NCBI GenBank assembly: GCA_946800325.1
Contig: CAMPEJ010000010.1
Coordinates: 62,001 to 126,000 of the forward strand
Direction: 5' to 3'
Source: Luzula sylvatica
Lineage: Eukaryota > Streptophyta > Magnoliopsida > Poales > Juncaceae
Length of the DNA stretch: 64,000 bases
The notes under the pieces: model-generated
Told to the model about the DNA's origin: nothing
What the model saw: the letters and a program-made list of their open reading frames with translations, nothing else
Database searches by the model: none
In this document: positions 36,128 to 48,032 of the stretch, one piece after another
Layout: every line of letters begins with the position of its first letter
How positions within the stretch are numbered: position 1 is the first letter of the stretch
Program-made: the position numbers and the translations under genes

Positions 36128-37735
36128 TGTTTTTCGATTTTAAAACAAGATTTTAACGCTTTGAGGAGTTCAAATAACGTGTTTTTATATCATTTGTATC
36201 GTATCTTTTAGTACATAACTTTTCACCAAATTTTACAATCACTAAGAAAGTTTGTTTTTCGATTCAAAACAAGATTTTAACGCTTTGAGTAGTTCAAATA
36301 ACCTGTTTTTAGATCATTTGTATCGTATCTTTTACTACATAACTTTTCACCAAATTTCACAAACACTAAGAAAGTTTGTTTTTCGATTCAAAACAAGATT
36401 TTATCGCTTTGAGGAGCTCAAATAACGGGTTTTTAGATCATTTGTATCGTATCTTTTACTACATAACTTTTCACCACATTTCACAAACACTAAGAAAGTT
36501 TGTTTTTCGATTTCAAAACAAGATTTTAACGCTTGGAGGAGTTCAAATAACGTGTTTTTAGATCATTTGTATCGTATCTTTTACTACATAACTTTTCACC
36601 AAATTTTACAAACACTAAGAAAGTTTGTTTTTCGATTCAAAACAAGATGTTAACGCTTTGAGTAGTTCAAATAACCTGTTTTTAGATCATTTGTATCGTA
36701 TCTTTTACTACATAACTTTTCACCAAATTTCACAAACACTAAGAAAGTTTGTTTTCAGATTCAAAACAAGATTTTAACGCTTGGAGGAGTTCAAATAACG
36801 GGTTTTCAGATCATTTGTATCGTATCTTTTACTACATAACTTTTCACCAAATTTCACAAACACTAAGAAAGTTTGTATTCCGATTCAAAACAAGATTTTA
36901 ACGCTATGAGGAGTTCAAATAACGGGTTTTTAGATCATTTGTATCTTTTACTACATAACTTTTCACCAAATTTCACAAACACTAAGAAAGTTTGTTTTTC
37001 GATTCAAAACAAGATTTTAACGCTTTGAGGAGTTCAAATAACGTGTTTTTAGATCATTTGTATCATATCTTTTAGTACATAACTTTTCACCAAATTTTAC
37101 AATCACTAAGAAAGTTTGTTTTTTGATTCAAAACAAGATTTTATCACTTTGAGGAGTTCAAATAACGTGTTGTTAGATCATTTGTATCGTATCTTTTACT
37201 ATATAACTTTTCACCTAATTTCACAAACACTAAGAAATTTGTTTTTCGATTCAAAACAAGATTTTAACGCATTGAGGAGTTCAAATAACGTGTTTTTAGA
37301 TCATTTGTATCGTATCTTTTACTATATAACTTTTCACCAAATTTCACAAATACTAAGAAAGTTTGTTTTTCGATTTCAAACAAGATTTTAACGCTTTGAG
37401 GAGTTCAAATAATGTGTTTTTAGATCATTTGTATCGTATCTTTTACAACATAACTTTTCACCAAATTTCACAAGCACTGAGAAAGTCTGTTTTTCGATTC
37501 AAAACAATATTTTAACTCTTTGAAGAGTTCAAATAACGTGTTTTTAGATCATTTGTATCGTATCTTTTACAACATAACTTTTCACCAAATTTCACAAACA
37601 CTGAGAAAGTTTGTTTTTCGATTCAAAACAAGATTTTAACTCTTTGAGGAGTTCAAATAACTTGTTTTTAGATCATTTGTATCGTATCTTTTACTATATA
37701 ACTTTTCACCAAATTTTACAAACACTAAGAAAGTA
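36128..37735 (+). repeat. HOR E, copy 1 (13 monomers, 1608 bp)
   Basis: First of four tandem copies with period 1608 bp. That is 13 x 124 less 4, including one 119-bp, one 123-bp and two 125-bp-type changes. The left boundary is sharp: position 36127 is T where 37735 is A, and identity starts at 36128/37736. The unit runs through CGATTTTAAAACAAG, TATATCATTTG, ACAATCAC with AACCTG, GGAGCTC with AACGGG, CACCACATTTC with GCTTGGAGG, GATGTTAACG, TTTTCAGATTC, TTGTATTCCG and CTATGAGG, the GTATC-deleted monomer, the marker dimer (37116) and CACCTAATTTC. No gene seen. Confidence 0.93.
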
Positions 37736-39343
37736 TGTTTTTCGATTTTAAAACAAGATTTTAACGCTTTGAGGAGTTCAAATAACGTGTTTTTATATCA
37801 TTTGTATCGTATCTTTTAGTACATAACTTTTCACCAAATTTTACAATCACTAAGAAAGTTTGTTTTTCGATTCAAAACAAGATTTTAACGCTTTGAGTAG
37901 TTCAAATAACCTGTTTTTAGATCATTTGTATCGTATCTTTTACTACATAACTTTTCACCAAATTTCACAAACACTAAGAAAGTTTGTTTTTCGATTCAAA
38001 ACAAGATTTTATCGCTTTGAGGAGCTCAAATAACGGGTTTTTAGATCATTTGTATCGTATCTTTTACTACATAACTTTTCACCACATTTCACAAACACTA
38101 AGAAAGTTTGTTTTTCGATTTCAAAACAAGATTTTAACGCTTGGAGGAGTTCAAATAACGTGTTTTTAGATCATTTGTATCGTATCTTTTACTACATAAC
38201 TTTTCACCAAATTTTACAAACACTAAGAAAGTTTGTTTTTCGATTCAAAACAAGATGTTAACGCTTTGAGTAGTTCAAATAACCTGTTTTTAGATCATTT
38301 GTATCGTATCTTTTACTACATAACTTTTCACCAAATTTCACAAACACTAAGAAAGTTTGTTTTCAGATTCAAAACAAGATTTTAACGCTTGGAGGAGTTC
38401 AAATAACGGGTTTTCAGATCATTTGTATCGTATCTTTTACTACATAACTTTTCACCAAATTTCACAAACACTAAGAAAGTTTGTATTCCGATTCAAAACA
38501 AGATTTTAACGCTATGAGGAGTTCAAATAACGGGTTTTTAGATCATTTGTATCTTTTACTACATAACTTTTCACCAAATTTCACAAACACTAAGAAAGTT
38601 TGTTTTTCGATTCAAAACAAGATTTTAACGCTTTGAGGAGTTCAAATAACGTGTTTTTAGATCATTTGTATCATATCTTTTAGTACATAACTTTTCACCA
38701 AATTTTACAATCACTAAGAAAGTTTGTTTTTTGATTCAAAACAAGATTTTATCACTTTGAGGAGTTCAAATAACGTGTTGTTAGATCATTTGTATCGTAT
38801 CTTTTACTATATAACTTTTCACCTAATTTCACAAACACTAAGAAATTTGTTTTTCGATTCAAAACAAGATTTTAACGCATTGAGGAGTTCAAATAACGTG
38901 TTTTTAGATCATTTGTATCGTATCTTTTACTATATAACTTTTCACCAAATTTCACAAATACTAAGAAAGTTTGTTTTTCGATTTCAAACAAGATTTTAAC
39001 GCTTTGAGGAGTTCAAATAATGTGTTTTTAGATCATTTGTATCGTATCTTTTACAACATAACTTTTCACCAAATTTCACAAGCACTGAGAAAGTCTGTTT
39101 TTCGATTCAAAACAATATTTTAACTCTTTGAAGAGTTCAAATAACGTGTTTTTAGATCATTTGTATCGTATCTTTTACAACATAACTTTTCACCAAATTT
39201 CACAAACACTGAGAAAGTTTGTTTTTCGATTCAAAACAAGATTTTAACTCTTTGAGGAGTTCAAATAACTTGTTTTTAGATCATTTGTATCGTATCTTTT
39301 ACTATATAACTTTTCACCAAATTTTACAAACACTAAGAAAGTA
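37736..39343 (+). repeat. HOR E, copy 2 (1608 bp)
   Basis: Second tandem copy, with no difference from copy 1 that I could see by eye. Both carry the rare CAAGCACTGAG and AAAGTCTG (about 37471 and 39079) and ACTATATAAC before the 125-bp-type monomer (about 37693 and 39301). Near identity over 1.6 kb implies very recent duplication, or homogenisation. An assembly artefact should be kept in mind. Confidence 0.93.
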
Positions 39344-40951
39344 TGTTTTTCGATTTTAAAACAAGATTTTAACGCTTTGAGGAGTTCAAATAACGTGTTT
39401 TTATATCATTTGTATCGTATCTTTTAGTACATAACTTTTCACCAAATTTTACAATCACTAAGAAAGTTTGTTTTTCGATTCAAAACAAGATTTTAACGCT
39501 TTGAGTAGTTCAAATAACCTGTTTTTAGATCATTTGTATCGTATCTTTTACTACATAACTTTTCACCAAATTTCACAAACACTAAGAAAGTTTGTTTTTC
39601 GATTCAAAACAAGATTTTATCGCTTTGAGGAGCTCAAATAACGGGTTTTTAGATCATTTGTATCGTATCTTTTACTACATAACTTTTCACCACATTTCAC
39701 AAACACTAAGAAAGTTTGTTTTTCGATTTCAAAACAAGATTTTAACGCTTGGAGGAGTTCAAATAACGTGTTTTTAGATCATTTGTATCGTATCTTTTAC
39801 TACATAACTTTTCACCAAATTTTACAAACACTAAGAAAGTTTGTTTTTCGATTCAAAACAAGATGTTAACGCTTTGAGTAGTTCAAATAACCTGTTTTTA
39901 GATCATTTGTATCGTATCTTTTACTACATAACTTTTCACCAAATTTCACAAACACTAAGAAAGTTTGTTTTCAGATTCAAAACAAGATTTTAACGCTTGG
40001 AGGAGTTCAAATAACGGGTTTTCAGATCATTTGTATCGTATCTTTTACTACATAACTTTTCACCAAATTTCACAAACACTAAGAAAGTTTGTATTCCGAT
40101 TCAAAACAAGATTTTAACGCTATGAGGAGTTCAAATAACGGGTTTTTAGATCATTTGTATCTTTTACTACATAACTTTTCACCAAATTTCACAAACACTA
40201 AGAAAGTTTGTTTTTCGATTCAAAACAAGATTTTAACGCTTTGAGGAGTTCAAATAACGTGTTTTTAGATCATTTGTATCATATCTTTTAGTACATAACT
40301 TTTCACCAAATTTTACAATCACTAAGAAAGTTTGTTTTTTGATTCAAAACAAGATTTTATCACTTTGAGGAGTTCAAATAACGTGTTGTTAGATCATTTG
40401 TATCGTATCTTTTACTATATAACTTTTCACCTAATTTCACAAACACTAAGAAATTTGTTTTTCGATTCAAAACAAGATTTTAACGCATTGAGGAGTTCAA
40501 ATAACGTGTTTTTAGATCATTTGTATCGTATCTTTTACTATATAACTTTTCACCAAATTTCACAAATACTAAGAAAGTTTGTTTTTCGATTTCAAACAAG
40601 ATTTTAACGCTTTGAGGAGTTCAAATAATGTGTTTTTAGATCATTTGTATCGTATCTTTTACAACATAACTTTTCACCAAATTTCACAAACACTGAGAAA
40701 GTTTGTTTTTCGATTCAAAACAATATTTTAACTCTTTGAAGAGTTCAAATAACGTGTTTTTAGATCATTTGTATCGTATCTTTTACAACATAACTTTTCA
40801 CCAAATTTCACAAACACTGAGAAAGTTTGTTTTTCGATTCAAAACAAGATTTTAACTCTTTGAGGAGTTCAAATAACTTGTTTTTAGATCATTTGTATCG
40901 TATCTTTTACTACATAACTTTTCACCAAATTTTACAAACACTAAGAAAGTA
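39344..40951 (+). repeat. HOR E, copy 3 (1608 bp)
   Basis: Third tandem copy. It keeps TTTTCAGATTC (about 39970), TTGTATTCCG and CTATGAGG (about 40121), but in the right part reads CACAAACACTGAGAAAGTTTG (near 40684), where copies 1 and 2 have CAAGCACTGAGAAAGTCTG, and ACTACATAAC near 40910, where they have ACTATATAAC. Its right end therefore resembles copy 4 and its left resembles copies 1 and 2, as expected of an unequal crossover product. Confidence 0.92.
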
Positions 40952-43229
40952 TGTTTTTCGATTTTAAAACAAGATTTTAACGCTTTGAGGAGTTCAAATA
41001 ACGTGTTTTTATATCATTTGTATCGTATCTTTTAGTACATAACTTTTCACCAAATTTTACAATCACTAAGAAAGTTTGTTTTTCGATTCAAAACAAGATT
41101 TTAACGCTTTGAGTAGTTCAAATAACCTGTTTTTAGATCATTTGTATCGTATCTTTTACTACATAACTTTTCACCAAATTTCACAAACACTAAGAAAGTT
41201 TGTTTTTCGATTCAAAACAAGATTTTATCGCTTTGAGGAGCTCAAATAACGGGTTTTTAGATCATTTGTATCGTATCTTTTACTACATAACTTTTCACCA
41301 CATTTCACAAACACTAATTAAGTTTGTTTTTCGATTTCAAAACAAGATTTTAACGCTTGGAGGAGTTCAAATAACGTGTTTTTAGATCATTTGTATCGTA
41401 TCTTTTACTACATAACTTTTCACCAAATTTTACAAACACTAAGAAAGTTTGTTTTTCGATTCAAAACAAGATGTTAACGCTTTGAGTAGTTCAAATAACC
41501 TGTTTTTAGATCATTTGTATCGTATCTTTTACTACATAACTTTTCACCAAATTTCACAAACACTAAGAAAGTTTGTTTTCCGATTCAAAACAAGATTTTA
41601 ACGCTTGGAGGAGTTCAAATAACGGGTTTTTAGATCATTTGTATCGTATCTTTTACTACATAACTTTTCACCAAATTTCACAAACACTAAGAAAGTTTGT
41701 TTTCCGATTCAAAACAAGATTTTAACGCTTTGAGGAGTTCAAATAACGGGTTTTTAGATCATTTGTATCTTTTACTACATAACTTTTCACCAAATATCAC
41801 AAACACTAAGAAAGTATGTTTTTCGATTCAAAACAAGATTTTAACGCTTTGAGGAGTTCAAATAACGTGTTTTTAGATCATTTGTATCATATCTTTTAGT
41901 ACATAACTTTTCACCAAATTTTACAATCACTAAGAAAGTTTGTTTTTTGATTCAAAACAAGATTTTATCACTATGAGGAGTTCAAATAACGTGTTGTTAG
42001 ATCATTTGTATCGTATCTTTTACTATATAACTTTTCACCAAATTTCACAAACACTAAGAAATTTGTTTTTCGATTCAAAACAAGATTTTAACGCATTGAG
42101 GAGTTCAAATAACGTGTTTTTAGATCATTTGTATCGTATCTTTTACTATATAACTTTTCACCAAATTTCACAAATACTAAGAAAGTTTGTTTTTCGATTT
42201 CAAACAAGATTTTAACGCTTTGAGGAGTTCAAATAATGTGTTTTTAGATCATTTGTATCGTATCTTTTACAACATAACTTTTCACCAAATTTCACAAACA
42301 CTGAGAAAGTTTGTTTTTCGATTCAAAACAATATTTTAACTCTTTGAAGAGTTCAAATAACGTGTTTTTAGATCATTTGTATCGTATCTTTTACAACATA
42401 ACTTTTCACCAAATTTCACAAACACTGAGAAAGTTTGTTTTTCGATTCAAAACAAGATTTTAACTCTTTGAGGAGTTCAAATAACTTGTTTTTAGATCAT
42501 TTGTATCGTATCTTTTACTACATAACTTTTCACCAAATTTTACAAACACTAAGAAAGTATGTTTTTCGATTTTAAAACAAGATTTTAACGCTTTGAGGAG
42601 TTCAAATAACGTGTTTTTATATCATTTGTATCGTATCTTTTAGTACATAACTTTTCACCAAATTTCACAAACACTAAGAAAGTTTGTTTTCCGATTCAAA
42701 ACAAGATTTTAACGCTTTGAGGAGTTCAAATAACGGGTTTTTAGATCATTTGTATCGTATCTTTTACTACATAACTTTTCACCAAATTTCACAAACACTA
42801 AGAAAGTTTGTTTTTCGATTCAAAACAAGATTTTAACGTTTTGAGGAGTTCAAATAACGTGTTTTTAGATCATTTGTATCATATCTGTTAGTACATAACT
42901 TTTCACCAAATTTTACAGTTACTAAGAAAGTTTGTTTTTCGATTCAAAACAAGATTTTATCGCTTTGAGGAGTTCAAATAACGTGTTGTTAGATCATTTG
43001 TATCGTATCTTTTACTATATAACTTTTCACCAAATTTCACAAACACTAAGAAATTTGTTTTTTGATTCAAAACAAGATTTTAACGCATTGAGGAGTTCAA
43101 ATAACGTGTTTTTAGATCATTTGTATCGTATCTTTTACTATATAACTTTTCACCAAATTTCACAAATACTAAGAAAGTTTGTTTTTCGATTTCAAACAAG
43201 ATTTTAACGCTTTGAGGAGTTCAAATAAC
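39709..43229 (+). repeat. 3.7-kb offset segment, copy 1
   Basis: Overlaps HOR E copies 3 and 4 and the following string. Marker features at 40332, 41200, 41940 and 42932 reappear at 44043, 44911, 45651 and 46643, all at +3711 bp (30 x 124 less 9). The block therefore carried E-type repeats, followed by the TATCTGTTAG string (about 42883), into a second position. Confidence 0.85.
40952..42559 (+). repeat. HOR E, copy 4 (1608 bp, most diverged)
   Basis: Fourth copy, distinguishable from the others by CACTAATTAAG near 41315, TTTTCCGATTC near 41577 (others TTTTCAG), the normal CTTTGAGG near 41729, AAATATCAC with AAAGTATG near 41793-41816, CACTATGAGG near 41969 and CACCAAATTTC near 42036 (others CACCTAATTTC). 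The match to the E unit continues to about 42663 and then switches to a TTTCACAAACAC / TTTTCCG monomer. No gene seen. Confidence 0.9.
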
Positions 43230-43419
43230 GTGTTTTTAGATCATTTGTATCGTATCTTTTACTACATAACTTTTCACCTAATTTTACAAACACTTAGAAA
43301 GTTTGTTTTTCAATTCAAAACAAGATTTTAACGCTTTGAGTAGTTCAAATAACCTGTTTTTAGATCATTTGTATCGTATGTTTTACTACATAACTTTTCA
43401 CCAAATTTCAAAAACACTA
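43230..43419 (+). repeat. Satellite spacer between the 3.7-kb copies
   Basis: About 190 bp of satellite with the monomers CACCTAATTTTACAAACACTTAG and TTTTTCAATTC/AACCTG, then TGTATCGTATGTTTTAC near 43371 and AAATTTCAAAAACAC near 43403. The last mark and TTTTTCAATTC recur near 60880-60980 and 63850-63950, so this junction piece is related to segment H. No gene seen. Confidence 0.75.
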
Positions 43420-46400
43420 AGAAAGTTTGTTTTTCGATTTCAAAACAAGATTTTAACGCTTGGAGGAGTTCAAATAACGTGTTTTTAGATCATTTGTATC
43501 GTATCTTTTACTACATAACTTTTCACCAAATTTTACAAACACTAAGAAAGTTTGTTTTTCGATTCAAAACAAGATGTTAACGCTTTGAGTAGTTCAAATA
43601 ACCTGTTTTTAGATTATTTGTATCGTATCTTTTACTACATAACTTTTCACCAAATTTCACAAACACTAAGAAAGTTTGTTTTCAGATTCAAAACAAGATT
43701 TTAACGCTTGGAGGAGTTCAAATAACGGGTTTTCAGATCATTTGTATCGTATCTTTTACTACATAACTTTTCACCAAATTTCACAAACACTAAGAAAGTT
43801 TGTTTTCCGATTCAAAACAAGATTTTTACGCTATGAGGAGTTCAAATAACGGGTTTTTAGATCATTTGTATCTTTTACTACATAACTTTTCACCAAATTT
43901 CACAAACACTAAGAAAGTTTGTTTTTCGATTCAAAACAAGATTTTAACGCTTTGAGGAGTTCAAATAACGTGTTTTTAGATCATTTGTATCATATCTTTT
44001 AGTACATAACTTTTCACCAAATTTTACAATCACTAAGAAAGTTTGTTTTTTGATTCAAAACAAGATTTTATCACTTTGAGGAGTTCAAATAACGTGTTGT
44101 TAGATCATTTGTATCGTATCTTTTACTATATAACTTTTCACCTAATTTCACAAACACTAAGAAATTTGTTTTTCGATTCAAAACAAGATTTTAACGCATT
44201 GAGGAGTTCAAATAACGTGTTTTTAGATCATTTGTATCGTATCTTTTACTATATAACTTTTCACCAAATTTCACAAATACTAAGAAAGTTTGTTTTTCGA
44301 TTTCAAACAAGATTTTAACGCTTTGAGGAGTTCAAATAATGTGTTTTTAGATCATTTTTATCGTATCTTTTACAACATAACTTTTCACCAAATTTCACAA
44401 ACACTGAGAAAGTTTGTTTTTCGATTCAAAACAATATTTTAACTCTTTGAAGAGTTCAAATAACGTGTTTTTAGATCATTTGTATCGTATCTTTTACAAC
44501 ATAACTTTTCACCAAATTTCACAAACACTGAGAAAGTTTGTTTTTCGATTCAAAACAAGATTTTAACTCTTTGAGGAGTTCAAATAACTTGTTTTTAGAT
44601 CATTTGTATCGTATCTTTTACTACATAACTTTTCACCAAATTTTACAAACACTAAGAAAGTATGTTTTTCGATTTTAAAACAAGATTTTAACGCTTTGAG
44701 GAGTTCAAATAACGTGTTTTTATATCATTTGTATCGTATCTTTTAGTACATAACTTTTCACCAAATTTTACAATCACTAAGAAAGTTTGTTTTTCGATTC
44801 AAAACAAGATTTTAACGCTTTGAGTAGTTCAAATAACCTGTTTTTAGATCATTTGTATCGTATCTTTTACTACATAACTTTTCACCAAATTTCACAAACA
44901 CTAAGAAAGTTTGTTTTTCGATTCAAAACAAGATTTTATCGCTTTGAGGAGCTCAAATAACGGGTTTTTAGATCATTTGTATCGTATCTTTTACTACATA
45001 ACTTTTCACCACATTTCACAAACACTAAGAAAGTTTGTTTTTCGATTTCAAAACAAGATTTTAACGCTTGGAGGAGTTCAAATAACGTGTTTTTAGATCA
45101 TTTGTATCGTATCTTTTACTACATAACTTTTCACCAAATTTTACAAACACTAAGAAAGTTTGTTTTTCGATTCAAAACAAGATGTTTACGCTTTGAGTAG
45201 TTCAAATAACCTGTTTTTAGATCATTTGTATCGTATCTTTTACTACATAACTTTTCACCAAATTTCACAAACACTAAGAAAGTTTGTTTTCCGATTCAAA
45301 ACAAGATTTTAACGCTTGGAGGAGTTCAAATAACGGGTTTTTAGATCATTTGTATCGTATCTTTTACTACATAACTTTTCACCAAATTTCACAAACACTA
45401 AGAAAGTTTGTTTTCCGATTCAAAACAAGATTTTAACGCTTTGAGGAGTTCAAATAACGGGTTTTTAGATCATTTGTATCTTTTACTACATAACTTTTCA
45501 CCAAATATCACAAACACTAAGAAAGTATGTTTTTCGATTCAAAACAAGATTTTAACGCTTTGAGGAGTTCAAATAACGTGTTTTTAGATCATTTGGATCA
45601 TATCTTTTAGTACATAACTTTTCACCAAATTTTACAATCACTAAGAAAGTTTGTTTTTTGATTCAAAACAAGATTTTATCACTTTGAGGAGTTCAAATAA
45701 CGTGTTGTTAGATCATTTGTATCGTATCTTTTACTATATAACTTTTCACCAAATTTCACAAACACTAAGAAATTTGTTTTTCGATTCAAAACAAGATTTT
45801 AACGCATTGAGGAGTTCAAATAACGTGTTTTTAGATCATTTGTATCGTATCTTTTACTATATAACTTTTCAGCAAATTTCACAAATACTAAGAAAGTTTG
45901 TTTTTCGATTTCAAACAAGATTTTAACGCTTTGAGGAGTTCAAATAATGTGTTTTTAGATCATTTGTATCGTATCTTTTACAACATAACTTTTCACCAAA
46001 TTTCACAAACACTGAGAAAGTTTGTTTTTCGATTCAAAACAATATTTTAACTCTTTGAAGAGTTCAAATAACGTGTTTTTAGATCATTTGTATCGTATCT
46101 TTTACAACATAACTTTTCACCAAATTTCACAAACACTGAGAAAGTTTGTTTTTCGATTCAAAACAAGATTTTAACTCTTTGAGGAGTTCAAATAACTTGT
46201 TTTTAGATCATTTGTATCGTATATTTTACTACATAACTTTTCACCAAATTTTACAAACACTAAGAAAGTATGTTTTTCGATTTTAAAACAAGATTTTAAC
46301 GCTTTGAGGAGTTCAAATAACGTGTTTTTATATCATTTGTATCGTATCTTTTAGTACATAACTTTTCACCAAATTTCACAAACACTAAGAAAGTTTGTTT

Positions 46401-46940
46401 TCCGATTCAAAACAAGATTTTAACGCTTTGAGGAGTTCAAATAACGGGTTTTTAGATCATTTGTATCGTATCTTTTACTACATAACTTTTCACCAAATTT
46501 CACAAACACTAAGAAAGTTTGTTTTTCGATTCAAAACAAGATTTTAACGTTTTGAGGAGTTCAAATAACGTGTTTTTAGATCATTTGTATCATATCTGTT
46601 AGTACATAACTTTTCACCAAATTTTACAGTTACTAAGAAAGTTTGTTTTTCGATTCAAAACAAGATTTTATCGCTTTGAGGAGTTCAAATAACGTGTTGT
46701 TAGATCATTTGTATCGTATCTTTTACTATATAACTTTTCACCAAATTTCACAAACACTAAGAAATTTGTTTTTTGATTCAAAACAAGATTTTAACGCATT
46801 GAGGAGTTCAAATAACGTGTTTTTAGATCATTTGTACCGTATCTTTTACTATATAACTTTTCACCAAATTTCACAAATACTAAGAAAGTTTGTTTTTCGA
46901 TTTCAAACAAGATTTTAACGCTTTGAGGAGTTCAAATAAT
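43420..46940 (+). repeat. 3.7-kb offset segment, copy 2
   Basis: Partner of 39709-43229. It holds another E-type unit and part of a second one, so the window contains about six E-type units outside segment H. Private changes include AGATTATTTG near 43613, GATTTTTACGC near 43823, TTTTTATCG near 44355, GATGTTTACGC near 45181 and TTTGGATCATATC near 45594. Identity ends near 46940, where AATGTG with CAACAT replaces AACGTG with CTACAT of copy 1 (about 43229). No gene seen. Confidence 0.85.
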
Positions 46941-48032
46941 GTGTTTTTAGATCATTTGTATCGTATCTTTTACAACATAACTTTTCACCAAATTTCACAA
47001 ACACTGAGAAAGTTTGTTTTTCGATTCAAAACAAGATTTTAACTCTTTGAGGAGTTCAAATTACGTGTTTTTAGATCATTTGTATCGTATCTTTTACTAC
47101 ATAACTTTTCACCAAATTTTACAAACACTTAGAAAGTTTGTTTTTCGATTCAAAACAAGATTTTAACTCTTTGAGTAGTTCAAATAACCTGTTTTTAGAT
47201 CATTTGTATCGTATCTTTTACTACATAACTTTTCACCAAATTTTACAAACACTAAGAAAGTTTGTTTTTCGATTTCAAAACAAGATTTTAACGCTTTGAG
47301 GAGTTCAAATAACGTGTTTTTAGATCATTTGTATCGTATCTTTTAGTACATAACTTTTCACCAAATTTCACAAACACTAAGAAAGTTTGTTTTTCGATTC
47401 AAAACAAGATTTTAACGCTTGGAGGAGTTCAAATAACGGGTTTTTAGATCATTTGTATCGTATCTTTTACTACATAACTTTTCACCAAATTTCACAAACA
47501 CTAAGAAAGTTTGTTTTCCGATTCAAAACAAGATTTTAACGCTTTGAGGAGTTCAAATAACGGGTTTTTAGATCATTTGTATCTTTTACTACATAACTTT
47601 TCACCAAATTTCACAAATATTAAGAAAGTTTGTTTTTCGATTCAAAACAAGATTTTAACGCTTTGAGGAGTTCAAATAACGTGTTTTTAGATCATTTGTA
47701 TCATATCTTTTAGTACATAACTTTTCACCAAATTTTACAATCACTAAGAAAGTTTGTTTTTCGATTCAAAACAAGATTTTATCGCTTTGAGGAGTTCAAA
47801 TAACGTGTTGTTAGATCATTTGTATCGTATCTTTTACTATATAACTTTTCACCAAATTTCACAAACACTAAGAAATTTGTTTTTCGATTCAAAACAAGAT
47901 TTTAACGCATTGAGGAGTTCAAATAACGTGTTTTTAGATCATTTGTATCGTATCTTTTACTATATAACTTTTCTCCAAATTTCACAAACACTAAGAAAGT
48001 TTGTTTTTCGATTTCAAACAAGATTTTAAAGC
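45930..48032 (+). repeat. HOR F, copy 1 (17 monomers, 2103 bp)
   Basis: First of two tandem copies with period 2103 bp (17 x 124 less 5, the loss being the GTATC-deleted monomer near 47580). Marker dimers at 46643 and 47754 repeat at 48746 and 49857, giving alternating spacings of 992 and 1111 bp. The left edge is placed where AACGCTTTGAGG (about 45927) stops matching AAAGCTTTGAGG (about 48030). Shared marks are CAATATTTTAAC, TATCTGTTAG, TTTTACAGTTAC and TTTTCTCCAAATTTC. Confidence 0.9.
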
